From the NCBI RefSeq assembly GCF_040096615.1, contig NZ_JBBMEJ010000016.1, positions 28,955 through 92,954 on the forward strand: a stretch of 64,000 bases of DNA, written 5' to 3'. Made by a program: the position numbers and the translations under genes. Below, piece by piece: positions 51,568-61,106 of this stretch; position 1 is the first letter of the stretch, and the number at the start of each line of letters is the position of its first letter. Source of the DNA: Blautia_A aquisgranensis (GTDB lineage: Bacteria > Bacillota > Clostridia > Lachnospirales > Lachnospiraceae). The notes below the pieces were generated by a model. It had not been told where the DNA came from. It saw only the letters and a program-made list of their open reading frames with translations, and did not search any database.

Positions 51568-52929
51568 TTATTCGTTTACAAGATTGTACTCTTCAATGGA
51601 TTTATTGATGGAATCAGCCATGTTCTTCACTGCTGCATCCACATCCTCTTTTCCATTAAGCATGCTCTCGATCTCAGACTCAACAGTAGCTCTTGCCTCC
51701 GGGAATACGCTTAACAGTGCGCCAACATAGTCTGCGGAAGAATCATGGAGCTGGTCGATCGCTGTCTGGAACTGCGGATATTTTGCAACGTTATCCTTAA
51801 ATACCTGCTCGTCCTGTGCTTTTACTGTTACAGGGAAGTATCCGGTCTGTGCGTTCCAGTAAGCCTGGGATTCTGGAGAGATCAGGAATTTTACGAATTC
51901 CCATGTTGCACGGAGTTTTTTCGGATCGTTATTGTTCAGAGCCCAGAGAGATGCACCACCGATGGAAACACCACCCTCATCGCTGGATTTGATCTTCGGG
52001 AAGTATGCTGTACCAACCTCAAATTTTCCGTTTACATCCTGAAGGATCTGTTTCAGGGATGCTGTAGAACCAAGTGTGATCGCTGCTTTTCCTGCGGAAA
52101 AATCTGCAAGTCCTGCATCGCCGCCTTTACCTACGATCGGTGCGAAACCTTTGTCGTTAAGGTCTTTCCATGCTGTGAGGATGTTCTTTGCAGCGCCATT
52201 CTCATCGAATGCTACAGCTGTTGCAGCCTCTTTACGTCCGTTACCGTTGTTTGCATATTCAAGACCCTGTTTTCCGATGAACTGCTCGAAGAACCATCCG
52301 TAGATTCCAAGAGACATTACCTCACCGGCGCCGCCTTTGTCAAGAAGATCCTGGCCAACCTCACTGATTCCTTCCAGGCTGTCCGGAATCTCTGTGATTC
52401 CTGCTTTGTCGAACATATCCTTGTTGTAGTACATGATCGGTGTAGAAGAGTTAAATGGCATGGAATACAGCTCATTATCAATTGTATAGTATGCAGCCAG
52501 GTTTGGCTCGATTTCAGATACATCGTAGCTGTCTGCATCGATCATCTGCTGCATTGGAACGATCCATCCGGAATCGATCATGAATCTTGAACCGATCTCA
52601 TATACCTGCACAAGATCTGCACCCATGTTTCCGATCTGAGCACTTTTCAGTTTGTTCAGGGAATCATCATACTCACCCTGATACTGAGCGTCTACTGTAA
52701 TTCCGTACTGGTTCTCATCGTTGAATTTTTTTACTAATGTGTCGATAGCCTCACCATTGACACCACCCATGGAATGCCAGAAAGTAATGGTAGTTCCATT
52801 TACATCTGCTGCATCTGCCATCTCCACCTTTGCGTCTGTGCTGGCATCTGCTGCAAATACAGTCACTCCGGAAAGTGATCCCACAGTCATTGCTGCAGTA
52901 AGTAAAGCTGCGATCATTTTTTTCTTCAT
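51568..52929 (-). CDS. ugpB: UgpB-like extracellular solute-binding protein (glycerol-3-phosphate type)
   Basis: 453 residues. A signal peptide (1-26, ending TVFA before ADAS) precedes the mature protein, and there is no lipobox Cys, so it would not be lipid-anchored. Segments matching E. coli UgpB include ITFWHSMGGVNGEAIDTLV, SMPFNSSTPIMYYNKDMF, IGGASLWALNN and KTGYFPVT. UgpB binds glycerol-3-phosphate or glycerophosphocholine; related proteins bind sugars. It is the last gene of a ugpC-ugpA-ugpE-ugpB unit, 98 bases after ugpE with a small hairpin between. A T-rich stretch follows the stop. Confidence 0.85.
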   Translation of the reverse strand: MKKKMIAALLTAAMTVGSLSGVTVFAADASTDAKVEMADAADVNGTTITFWHSMGGVNGEAIDTLVKKFNDENQYGITVDAQYQGEYDDSLNKLKSAQIGNMGADLVQVYEIGSRFMIDSGWIVPMQQMIDADSYDVSEIEPNLAAYYTIDNELYSMPFNSSTPIMYYNKDMFDKAGITEIPDSLEGISEVGQDLLDKGGAGEVMSLGIYGWFFEQFIGKQGLEYANNGNGRKEAATAVAFDENGAAKNILTAWKDLNDKGFAPIVGKGGDAGLADFSAGKAAITLGSTASLKQILQDVNGKFEVGTAYFPKIKSSDEGGVSIGGASLWALNNNDPKKLRATWEFVKFLISPESQAYWNAQTGYFPVTVKAQDEQVFKDNVAKYPQFQTAIDQLHDSSADYVGALLSVFPEARATVESEIESMLNGKEDVDAAVKNMADSINKSIEEYNLVNE

Positions 52930-53027
52930 AATTTTTTTCTCCTCTTGTTGAAAAATTATTTTTTCTTCCTATATATAAGATGAACTGCAGGGCTTATCGC
53001 CCTTTACAGTATCTTTTCTTATTGTTA

Positions 53028-53945
53028 TCAGCCCTTGACTGCTCCTGAGAACATTCCCCGGATCAGCTGTTTCTGTCCAATGATAAAGATGGAAATCGAC
53101 GGGATGATGATCATGACAACACCTGCGATCATCAGTGTGATGGACTGAGAATCCACACTGTCCAGCATACTGATACCGATCTGAACAGTTCTCATGTTGT
53201 TGGATCCTGTAACAAGCAGCGGCCACATGTACATGTTCCATGCGTTGATGAATGTGTATACAGCCATGGCTCCGATTGCGGATTTTGTCAGCGGAAGCAG
53301 GATCTTTACGATAAATTTCAGGTTGCTGCAGCCGTCAAGCTTCGCCGACTCATACAGAGAGATCGGGAATGTCATATAAAACTGACGGAACAGGAAAATT
53401 CCCATCGCGGATGTCAGGTAAGGCACGATCAGCACCTGGTAGGTATCCAGCATTCCCCAGCTTGATACAGTCAGGTAGTTGGAAATGATCGTTGCCTCTC
53501 CCGGAACCATCATGGTCGCCATCACAACCATGAATAAAATACCTTTTCCCTTGAATTCCAGGAAAGAAAACGCGAAGGCAGCAAGAGAACAGGTGATGAT
53601 CTGTCCGATGGTAATGCATCCCGCCATGATAAAGGAATTCAATATGAAACGGAGAAGCGGTACGGTGCGGAATGCATTGATAAAGTTGGAAAAGGTCGGA
53701 TTTTTAGGAAACAGATTTAACTCTGTTGTAAAAAGTTCGTTGGAAGGCATCAGTGCAATGCTGATCGCGTAAAGTAACGGAAGCAGGATCAGAACTGCAA
53801 ATACGATATTTGCCGTAACACGAAGGGCTGTTCTTGTTCTTCTTTTTGTGAGGGCTTTGGCATTCATTGCCTTTTTCAGCTCCAGAAGCTCCTCCTTAGA
53901 CATGTTTCCCACTGCGGGAACTGCCACATTTTCAATCTGACTCAT
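53028..53945 (-). CDS. ugpE: ABC transporter permease, UgpE-like
   Basis: 305 residues with a cytoplasmic N-terminus of about 40 residues and six membrane helices. The binding-protein-dependent transport motif (EAA loop) is ESAKLDGCSNLKFIVKILLPLTKSAI near 200-225, and WNMYMWPLLVT follows. It pairs with UgpA to form the membrane channel of a carbohydrate-type (CUT1) importer. The start overlaps the ugpA stop by one base, implying coupled translation. Confidence 0.9.
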   Translation of the reverse strand: MSQIENVAVPAVGNMSKEELLELKKAMNAKALTKRRTRTALRVTANIVFAVLILLPLLYAISIALMPSNELFTTELNLFPKNPTFSNFINAFRTVPLLRFILNSFIMAGCITIGQIITCSLAAFAFSFLEFKGKGILFMVVMATMMVPGEATIISNYLTVSSWGMLDTYQVLIVPYLTSAMGIFLFRQFYMTFPISLYESAKLDGCSNLKFIVKILLPLTKSAIGAMAVYTFINAWNMYMWPLLVTGSNNMRTVQIGISMLDSVDSQSITLMIAGVVMIIIPSISIFIIGQKQLIRGMFSGAVKG

Positions 53946-54808
53946 CAGTAATTAACTCCCTTCTTCTCAATACGGAACATGATCAGTGTAATGATCATGA
54001 TGATCACAAACAGGATAACAGACTGGGCTGCTGCGCTTCCGAATCTGTAGTTAAAAAATGCGTCCCTGTAAATAGAATACACGATTACGTTGGTAGACTC
54101 ATTCGGGCCACCCTCTGTCAGGATCTTGATCTGTCCAAAGGACTGGAACGCCTGAATAATATTTACGACCAGAGTGTAAAACATGATCGGAGAAAGTCCC
54201 GGAAGTGTCAGGCTGAAAAACTGCTGTACACTGCTGGCTCCATCCACAGAAGCTCTCTCATAGATCGTCTCATTGATATTTCCAAGTCCTGCGGAAAAAT
54301 ACAGGAAATTGATTCCGCTGTTCAGCCATGCGGTAAGAATGGCCACACAGATCAGCGCTGTTTTCGGATCATTCAGCCAGTTAATATCCAGTCCAAGAAG
54401 CTTGTTCACGATACCAACTGCCGGATGAAGCATGATCTGGAAGATCATTGCCGCGGAGCTGGATGCGATCGCCATTGGTAACGCATAAGAAGTACTGAAT
54501 ACACGGATTCCCGGAAATGCTTTGTTACAAAGCACTGCCGCGATCAGTCCCAGAAGCATGCCGCCGATTACAACGATCAGCACAAAGATCAAAGTTACTT
54601 TTAAGCTGTTGATAAAAGAAGCGGACTGAAGCAGTTCCTTATAATTGCCTAAGCCTACATAAATTTTTGCCTGTCCCATCTTATTGGTCTTATAGAGACT
54701 TAAATAGATGGTTTTTACAAACGGATAAAACAGAAAGATTCCGAAGATCAGCATACACGGCACCAGATACAGGTACGGTGTGATCTTGCTTTTGCTGTTA
54801 TTTCCCAT
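53945..54808 (-). CDS. ugpA: ABC transporter permease, UgpA-like
   Basis: 287 residues with six membrane helices. YLVPCMLIFGIFLFYPFVKTIYLSLY at the N-terminus and the EAA loop ERASVDGASSVQQFFSLTLPGLSPIM are typical of CUT1 family first permeases. It begins two bases after the ugpC stop and overlaps ugpE, in one operon. Confidence 0.9.
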   Translation of the reverse strand: MGNNSKSKITPYLYLVPCMLIFGIFLFYPFVKTIYLSLYKTNKMGQAKIYVGLGNYKELLQSASFINSLKVTLIFVLIVVIGGMLLGLIAAVLCNKAFPGIRVFSTSYALPMAIASSSAAMIFQIMLHPAVGIVNKLLGLDINWLNDPKTALICVAILTAWLNSGINFLYFSAGLGNINETIYERASVDGASSVQQFFSLTLPGLSPIMFYTLVVNIIQAFQSFGQIKILTEGGPNESTNVIVYSIYRDAFFNYRFGSAAAQSVILFVIIMIITLIMFRIEKKGVNY

Positions 54809-54810
54809 GA

Positions 54811-55956
54811 TCAGTTCTCCCCTCTGTAAAAAATATTCTCTTCTGTTTCCGGATCAAACACATGCGCCTTATCCATATCAAAATATAATGAAACTTTTTC
54901 GCCCACCTGAGTCTGATTCTCCGGACTTAAGCGGACTGCAAGAGTTTTTCCCTGCTCATCAAAATAGAGGATCACTTCTGCGCCAAGCATCTCTCTGTTT
55001 ACCACCGGCTCATCCACATCTACGCTGTCTTTTTCGATGCCAAGCTTTTTCGCCTCATCGAGTTCGTAGATATCCTCCGGACGGATTCCCAGGATCACAT
55101 GTCTGCCGTTATATTTCTTTGCAATCTGTTTTCCGCGAGTCCCATCCAGATAAACCTTTTTCACCGTTTTCGCATCATCCAGAATAAGGGCTGTACGGTT
55201 ATTCTCCTCTTCCTTTACAGTACACTGGAAAAAGTTCATGGACGGGGAACCAAGGAAACCTGCCACAAAAAGATTGATCGGGTCATCATAAATATTCTGC
55301 GGTGCACCCACCTGCTGGATCAGACCGTCTTTCATAACAACGATCTTTGTTCCCAGGGTCATTGCCTCTGTCTGGTCATGTGTAACATAAATGATCGTTG
55401 TATCCAGCTGCTTATGTAATTTCACAAGCTCCACACGCATCTGTGCGCGAAGCTTTGCATCCAGGTTGGAAAGCGGCTCATCCATGAGAAAAGCCTTCGG
55501 CTTACGGATAATGGCACTTCCAATGGCAACACGCTGTTTCTGACCTCCGGAAAGAGCGGCCGGCTTACGGTCAAGCAGCTGCTCGATCTCCAGGATCTTC
55601 GCTACCTCATGAACCTTTCTGTCGATCTCATCCTTCGGTACCTTGCGGATTTTCAGGGCATACGCCATATTTCCGTAAACAGTCATGTTTGGATACAGGG
55701 CATAATTCTGGAACACCATAGACATTCCTCTTTCCTTTGGTTCCAGATAATTGGAAAGCTGACCATTGATCCACAGCTCTCCGTCTGTGATCTCCTCCAG
55801 GCCTGCGATAATTCTCAAAGTCGTTGATTTTCCGCATCCTGACGGACCTACGAAAATCACAAATTCTTTATCATGTATATCAAGGTTAAAATCCTTTACA
55901 CCGTAATGCTCCGAATCAAATTGCTTACATACATTTCTAAGTGCAATTTCTGACAT
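54811..55956 (-). CDS. ugpC: ABC transporter ATP-binding protein, UgpC/MsmK-like
   Basis: 381 residues from the ATG at 55956, with AGGAG seven bases away. Walker A GPSGCGKST (about 38-46), signature LSGGQKQRVAIGSAI, Walker B AFLMDEPLSNLDAKLR and the YVTHDQTEA switch are intact. The C-terminal OB-fold regulatory domain (about 240-381, HVILGIRPEDIY) is that of carbohydrate importer ATPases such as UgpC, MalK and MsmK, and may also serve other importers. First gene of the unit. Confidence 0.92.
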   Translation of the reverse strand: MSEIALRNVCKQFDSEHYGVKDFNLDIHDKEFVIFVGPSGCGKSTTLRIIAGLEEITDGELWINGQLSNYLEPKERGMSMVFQNYALYPNMTVYGNMAYALKIRKVPKDEIDRKVHEVAKILEIEQLLDRKPAALSGGQKQRVAIGSAIIRKPKAFLMDEPLSNLDAKLRAQMRVELVKLHKQLDTTIIYVTHDQTEAMTLGTKIVVMKDGLIQQVGAPQNIYDDPINLFVAGFLGSPSMNFFQCTVKEEENNRTALILDDAKTVKKVYLDGTRGKQIAKKYNGRHVILGIRPEDIYELDEAKKLGIEKDSVDVDEPVVNREMLGAEVILYFDEQGKTLAVRLSPENQTQVGEKVSLYFDMDKAHVFDPETEENIFYRGEN

Positions 55957-56399
55957 CACTCTTCTCCTTTCACTTCTCTCGCTCGCATGGTTCTTAGTAT
56001 AGAGGAATCGTAAAATGTCAGATACCGCAGTTGGGAAAAGGATTTATCAAATGTGTGTAAAATTATTTTTTGGTTTATGTGGAATTGTGTAAAACAAAAA
56101 AATTCCTGTCTTTCAGGTTTTAATCCTCACTGAATTTATGCAATTTTTCGCGGTTTTTCAATTTTTTCTGTAAAATATTGATTTTTGAATTTGTTTTTGT
56201 CTAATATTACTCTTGAATTTTTCTATATAAGTCAAACAATACAAAATATTACTTTTAAATTTTCAAACTTTTTGTTAGCCACCTCGCCCGAGAAGTGCTA
56301 TAATAATCACAGTCAGAAAAGAAATGCAGAATTCGTGTTACTGCGAACAGCGCGAACAGCAACATTACCGGAATCCTTGCATCAGGAGGAGGAATTGAC
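55957..56399. other. Gene-free region between divergent ugpC and rplY
   Basis: AT-rich, with no supported gene. A plus-strand TATAAT at 56299-56304 with a weak TAGCCA 17 bases upstream is the likely rplY promoter. No clear promoter could be defined for ugpC. Confidence 0.4.
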
Positions 56400-56993
56400 A
56401 TGATCACATTGAAAGCAGAGAAAAGAAACCCAAATGTAAAGGCTAAAAAATTAAGACGTGAGGGTTACGTCACAGGAATTCTTAGCGGAAAAGAAATGAA
56501 AGAGCCTGTAGCACTCCAGTTTGACGGTGCTGAGGCAGCGAAATTCATTAAAGCAAATAAAGAAGGAACTCAAATCTACCTGGACATCGACGGTGAAAAA
56601 GTTGATGCACTGGTAAAGAACATCGACTACAATCCAATCGAGAAACAGCTGATGGCTCTGGACTTCCAGGCACTGGTTGCCGGCGAAAAAGTCTCCACAA
56701 CCGTAGCAGTCAAACTTGAGCATGCAGATATGGTTCAGGGTATCGTTGAGCAGGAGCTGGAAGAGATCCATTACAAAGCAGATCCGGCCAACCTTCTTGA
56801 CACCATCGTTATCGACTTCAACGGCTATCCTGCAGATGTCCGTGATATCCATGTAAAAGACCTCCCGCTTCCGGAGGGCAAACAGGTTCACTTCATCACA
56901 CCTGAGGACGCAGTTGTTGTTCACATCGGCGAGTACGCAGCCGCTCCGGAGGAGGATGAGGATGCTGAAGGCGCTGAGGATGAGGCGAAGTAA
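56400..56993 (+). CDS. rplY: 50S ribosomal protein L25/general stress protein Ctc
   Basis: 197 residues with AGGAGGAGG upstream. The N-terminal L25 domain (about 1-90, LKAEKRNPNVKAKKLRREGYVTGIL) binds 5S rRNA. The longer C-terminal TL5-type domain has NLLDTIVIDFNGYPADVRDIHVKDLPLPEG, and the tail (about 180-197) is acidic. This is the CTC form common in Firmicutes. Monocistronic, with its own terminator. Confidence 0.95.
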   Translation: MITLKAEKRNPNVKAKKLRREGYVTGILSGKEMKEPVALQFDGAEAAKFIKANKEGTQIYLDIDGEKVDALVKNIDYNPIEKQLMALDFQALVAGEKVSTTVAVKLEHADMVQGIVEQELEEIHYKADPANLLDTIVIDFNGYPADVRDIHVKDLPLPEGKQVHFITPEDAVVVHIGEYAAAPEEDEDAEGAEDEAK

Positions 56994-57009
56994 GTTTTAT
57001 ATAAAAATG

Positions 57010-57041
57010 AACGGGGATTGCTTTTGCAGTCTCCGTTTTTT
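57010..57041 (+). terminator. Terminator of rplY
   Basis: AACGGGGATTGC (57010-57021) pairs with GCAGTCTCCGTT (57026-57037), then T to 57041. Confidence 0.75.
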
Positions 57042-57141
57042 GCTGTAAAAAAATTTTTCCTGATTTTTTTAATCTTTTTTTCAAAAATATAAAACCTTCC
57101 GTAAAACTCAATCGTCTATTAAATAGGGAAGATAAAATACG

Positions 57142-57378
57142 ATGAGAACAATATTTACAGAATATAATCCCGGACGAAACAGCATTGATGTTTATATCAG
57201 TGCAGGCTATATGCTTCGCATTGACTGCTGGAAAGCAGAAAAGAATTTGAGAACCACACCCGGATCAGATTGTGCATTAAACGCACTTGCCATTGATGAA
57301 CCACTAGAATATGCGAGACTGTATCTTGATGGAAATTTACAGATGTGGGTAGATGCAGAAGATTCCTTGACATTATAG
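57142..57378 (+). CDS. Small DUF6061-like protein
   Basis: 78 residues. A GGGAAG sequence lies before the ATG. The pattern is an N-terminal beta hairpin (NSIDVYISAGYMLRIDC), a middle helix, and ALAIDEPLEYARLYLDGNLQMWVDA near the end. That last segment (xDPLxYAxLxLxGxxxxYxxA type) recalls DUF6061 proteins frequent in Lachnospiraceae accessory regions; function unknown. It is followed by a clear terminator, so it stands alone. Confidence 0.6.
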   Translation: MRTIFTEYNPGRNSIDVYISAGYMLRIDCWKAEKNLRTTPGSDCALNALAIDEPLEYARLYLDGNLQMWVDAEDSLTL

Positions 57379-57390
57379 TAATGTTCAAAA

Positions 57391-57420
57391 AACGCTGAGA
57401 ATAATTTCTTCTCAGCGTTT
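57391..57420 (+). terminator. Terminator of the small protein gene at 57142
   Basis: AACGCTGAGAA (57391-57401) pairs with TTCTCAGCGTT (57409-57419). The following T run is short. Confidence 0.65.
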
Positions 57421-57576
57421 CTGACGACTATTCGGACTTATTTTTTTCAGTAATTCTATTGTTTATGCTATTCCTGCTATATTGGAAGAAGATATCAAAG
57501 CACTGACTTATTGATTGTAATTATATTTTTTCACTCTGCAAACCCGGAAGTTATATCATCACTTTGCTGCCAGATA

Positions 57577-58533
57577 CTATAGACCTGATACAACATTGAT
57601 CGGATTCCCTTCCATAAACTGCTTTATATTATCCGCCAGAATAGAAACCAACCGCTGTCTTGTCTCAAGACCTTTCCATCCCATATGTGGCGTCAAAAGG
57701 ACATGATCCATAGTATAAAGAGGGTTAGTTTCTTCAGGTGGTTCAGTTTCCTGAACATCAAGTCCGGCTCCTGCAATCGTACCATTTTCCAATGCTTCTA
57801 TAAGAGCAGCCTCATCAATAAGTGCACCTCTTGAAGTATTAATGATAAACGCTGAGGGCTTCATAAGTGATAAAGACTCTTTGTTTATCATATGTTTTGT
57901 ATTTTCCGTCAATGGGCAGTGCATGGAAACATAATCACTATTCTTGAGTAATTCCTCAAGCGACACATAGCGAATCCCCTTCTCATCCTCTCTCGGTGTC
58001 CTGGTATATACAAGTATGTTCATATCCAAAGCCTGTGCGATCTGGATAACTTTCCTGCCAATGTGTCCTGCACCTATAACACCAAGTGTTTTTCCATTTA
58101 CCTCAACATGCGGAACCTGAAGATTTCTGGTAAAATTGTCATGATTTCCGCATGCCAGCATCTTCATCTGTACCTGCATTGCAGAACTCAGATTCAATAT
58201 CATCATGATCGCAGTATGTGCCACACGTTCTGTGCTGTATGCCGGGATATTGCAGACTGTAATCCCCTTCTTCCGTGCTGCTTCAAGATCAATATTATTA
58301 TATCCTGTACCTGCCTCGCAGATCAGTTTAACAGATTCCGGGAATTTCTGTATCATTTCTGCACTCACAGGCATCTCCTTTGTTACAATGATATCTGCAC
58401 CCTGAATACGCTCTGACAGCTGCTGTTCTGCTGTATCATCATATACTGTAACATCAGAAGATAAAACGGAAAAATCCAGCTTCCCATCAAAATTCATTCT
58501 CTTTGCATTCAATACCACACATTTATCGTTCAT
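57577..58533 (-). CDS. D-2-hydroxyacid dehydrogenase (NAD+)
   Basis: 318 residues of the D-isomer-specific 2-hydroxyacid dehydrogenase family. The NAD site is TLGVIGAGHIGRKVIQIA near 150-167. Catalytic Arg is in NTSRGALID near 230, Glu in the DVQETEPPEETNPLY segment, and His in LLTPHMGWK near 290. It reduces a 2-oxo acid to a D-hydroxy acid or the reverse. It lies 32 bases after the MATE gene on the same strand, so both are likely one unit under the divergent Lrp-type regulator. Substrate unknown. Confidence 0.9.
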   Translation of the reverse strand: MNDKCVVLNAKRMNFDGKLDFSVLSSDVTVYDDTAEQQLSERIQGADIIVTKEMPVSAEMIQKFPESVKLICEAGTGYNNIDLEAARKKGITVCNIPAYSTERVAHTAIMMILNLSSAMQVQMKMLACGNHDNFTRNLQVPHVEVNGKTLGVIGAGHIGRKVIQIAQALDMNILVYTRTPREDEKGIRYVSLEELLKNSDYVSMHCPLTENTKHMINKESLSLMKPSAFIINTSRGALIDEAALIEALENGTIAGAGLDVQETEPPEETNPLYTMDHVLLTPHMGWKGLETRQRLVSILADNIKQFMEGNPINVVSGL

Positions 58534-58565
58534 CCTATAAATTTCTCCTTTTAAATTACTTTAGG

Positions 58566-59909
58566 CTATCGGGATTGCACCTCTTTATCAGTCGGCCATG
58601 ATCTCCGAAGAGCCACATAGGATATTAAAAAGTTTGCAAACCAACCTGCTGGTACAGCAAGCCAGACAAATACAATACCAAAACGCGGTGCACAAATCAA
58701 CGCAACCGACAGGCGGATCGCCAGGTTCACCATATTTGCAATAAGGAACGGGCGCATGATTCCAAGACCACGCAGAACCCCATCGGTTGCCATTTTAATT
58801 CCCATAAAGATGAAGAAGTAACCGAGCCATCTCATATAACCCTCGGATACCTGATAAGCCAGGGCAGTTCCATCTTTGCCAAGGAATAGCGAGGAAATCT
58901 GAGTATGCAATGTTTCAATGACTATAAAAGCAAGAACTGCAAAACATACATCTAACACCAGTGCAGCGTGATATCCTTTTTTGATCCGTTCAATTTTCTT
59001 TGCACCAAGATTCTGGGAAACATATGGGGAAACCGCATTGCCAATGGATACAAAAATCAATGAAAAAACATTCTCTACCCGCATCGTCGCCGCATACCCC
59101 GCAAGTGCCTGTGTACCGAAAGGATTTACAACAGCCTGTACGATCATCATACCGATGGACACTGTAGACTGCTGAAGAACCGAAGGTACAGCAATTTGAA
59201 GCATGGAATATAACTCCTGCCTGTCAAACCAGTCAAAGCGACTTTTATATCGACGCATCCGGCTAAGGAAAAGAAAAAGTGAACACACCGCAGAAATCCC
59301 CTGTGCTATAAGAGTCGCAAGGGCTGCACCAAACACACCGAGACTAAGTCCGGCCACCATCCAAAGATCCATAAAAATATTTAAGATTGACGAGAATACC
59401 AGGAGTCCCAGTGGGATTTTTGATTCACCAATGGAAGTGAACATGTTGGAAAGAATATTATACATAAACAGAAACGGAAAGCCCACAAAATAGACCCGCA
59501 GATATAACACTGCATCATTCAGTATATCGCCAGGGGTTTGTAATACCCTCATCATCGAGTGGGAAAAGCAAAAGCCAAAAACACCAAGGACTATGCTTAG
59601 AATTAAAAAGCTAAACAAGGAAGTTGACACGATGGTCTTCATTTTTCCATACTCCCTGGCACCGAAATAGCGGCTCACGAGCACACCGGCGCCGACACCT
59701 GCCCCCAGTGCCACACAAATGAAAACATTGGTCAGCGCTGCGCAGGCCCCGACAGCTGCAAGTGCAGAGGAGCCAACAAATTGGCCGACGATGATAGAGT
59801 CAGCCATATTATATATTTGCTGAAAAAAACTGCCCAAAATCATTGGCATTGCAAAAACCGTCAACGCTTTAAGAGGCGTATCTGTGATCAGATATTCATC
59901 TTTTGACAT
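58566..59909 (-). CDS. MATE family efflux transporter (second)
   Basis: 447 residues from the ATG at 59909, which sits nine bases after GGAGG; an ATG at 59915 is too close to that site. Twelve predicted membrane helices. FAMPMILGSFFQQIYNMADSIIVGQFVG starts the first half and SMLQIAVPSVLQQSTVSIGMMIVQAVV the second. It is a different subgroup from the MATE gene at 29475. With the dehydrogenase gene it forms a two-gene unit divergent from an Lrp regulator, so it may export the dehydrogenase substrate or product. Confidence 0.9.
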   Translation of the reverse strand: MSKDEYLITDTPLKALTVFAMPMILGSFFQQIYNMADSIIVGQFVGSSALAAVGACAALTNVFICVALGAGVGAGVLVSRYFGAREYGKMKTIVSTSLFSFLILSIVLGVFGFCFSHSMMRVLQTPGDILNDAVLYLRVYFVGFPFLFMYNILSNMFTSIGESKIPLGLLVFSSILNIFMDLWMVAGLSLGVFGAALATLIAQGISAVCSLFLFLSRMRRYKSRFDWFDRQELYSMLQIAVPSVLQQSTVSIGMMIVQAVVNPFGTQALAGYAATMRVENVFSLIFVSIGNAVSPYVSQNLGAKKIERIKKGYHAALVLDVCFAVLAFIVIETLHTQISSLFLGKDGTALAYQVSEGYMRWLGYFFIFMGIKMATDGVLRGLGIMRPFLIANMVNLAIRLSVALICAPRFGIVFVWLAVPAGWFANFLISYVALRRSWPTDKEVQSR

Positions 59910-60127
59910 TATCATATTCCTCCACAGCCTTTATAATTTCACTTATTCTTTCCTTCACCGGAATTTATTCTATGTATTCAAAATGCAAGTTTTAAATTAC
60001 GTTACGAAATAATTATATGTAGTTACGGCTGCTAAGTCAAGTCAGCATTTACTTTTAGCAACATAAATGATATGATATTTAAGAAAAATTACTATCCGGG
60101 GGATATTATTTTACAGGAGGGACACTT

Positions 60128-60586
60128 ATGTACCTGAACGGTTTAGATGAACTGGATCAGAAGATCATCCAGTTGCTTATAGAAAATGCACGTATATCTT
60201 ACTCTGATATCGGTAAAGAAACCGGTATTTCCAGAGTAGCAGTAAAAGCCCGGATCCAGGCTCTGGAGAAAAAAGGCATAATTGAAGAATATACAACTAT
60301 AATAAACCCTCAAAAAATCAGCGGTGCTGTTTCATGCTATTTTGAAATCGAAACAAAACCAGATTATCTCTCGCAGGTGACAGATATATTACATAAAAAT
60401 GATACTGTCACGCAGATTTACCGTGTCACAGGAAGAGACAAACTGCATGTACATGCCGTTGCTTCATCAAGTGATGAAATGGAACACTTCCTGCACACTG
60501 TCATTGATACACTACCCGGCGTTATCAGCTGCAGCTGCAATACAATCTTATCACGTATTAAAGATATTAAAGGGTTGCGGCTATAG
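60128..60586 (+). CDS. Lrp/AsnC family transcriptional regulator
   Basis: 152 residues with GGAGGG upstream. The N-terminal helix-turn-helix (ELDQKIIQLLIENARISYSDIGKETGISRVAVKARIQALEKKG) is typical of Lrp/AsnC. The C-terminal RAM domain (about 70-150) binds amino acids and forms the octamer interface. It is divergent from the MATE and dehydrogenase genes and probably controls them. Its 3' end overlaps the convergent broken gene at 60567 by 20 bases. Confidence 0.9.
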   Translation: MYLNGLDELDQKIIQLLIENARISYSDIGKETGISRVAVKARIQALEKKGIIEEYTTIINPQKISGAVSCYFEIETKPDYLSQVTDILHKNDTVTQIYRVTGRDKLHVHAVASSSDEMEHFLHTVIDTLPGVISCSCNTILSRIKDIKGLRL

Positions 60587-60870
60587 AAGTCAGAACAAGA
60601 CACATATTTAGCTGCAAATACTTAATCAACTCATACGTTAATGCTGAAATCTCTTTACAAACATCTGTGTAATTATTTGTAAAAGCTTTGGCAAATTCTG
60701 CATATACTGGAAATTGTTTTATCATCTCAATTGCGACTTCTTTTTCCATATACGGAATCATAGATGCGAATTCCATCACTTTTTCTTTACTTAAATTACG
60801 AAAAGAATCAATTCTCAATACCTTTTTTACTGCTGTTTCCGAATAATATTTTTTTGATTTTCTTTCCCAT
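60567..60870 (-). pseudogene. Frameshifted small gene with a seven-A homopolymer
   Basis: An ATG at 60870 with AAGGAG upstream starts MGKKIKKILF and stops after 20 codons. Shifting the frame at the run of seven A right after the eighth base of AAAATC joins it to an open frame continuing YYSETAVKKVLRIDSFRNLSKEKVMEFASM and on to 60567, about 100 residues in all. The long frame has no credible start of its own. The helical remainder (MEKEVAIEMIKQFPVYAEFAKAF) is not a family I can name. A read error in the homopolymer, slippage or a true mutation would each explain it. The C-terminus overlaps the Lrp gene and may be truncated. Confidence 0.6.
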
Positions 60871-60990
60871 AGTTATTTTCTCCTTGCTTCTTTACGAATA
60901 GTTTCAATTTTTTTGTCACTTCTGGTATCTCTCATTCTGTAACCTCTCTTTCCTCTTTCACTCTTTTTGACTTCATGTTCATTATTGAGC

Positions 60991-61019
60991 TTGTTGTTAA
61001 TTGATAATTCAAGTATAAT
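60991..61019 (+). promoter_or_regulatory. Promoter of the HTH gene at 61107
   Basis: TTGTTG at 60991-60996, a 17-base spacer and TATAAT at 61014-61019. Confidence 0.6.
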
Positions 61020-61106
61020 AAACCCTATACGAGAAATACACGTCTTGCATGAGGACTTAAATATTGATAATCCTCATGTTTGACGATATACGGGGAGGAA
61101 CTTCTC

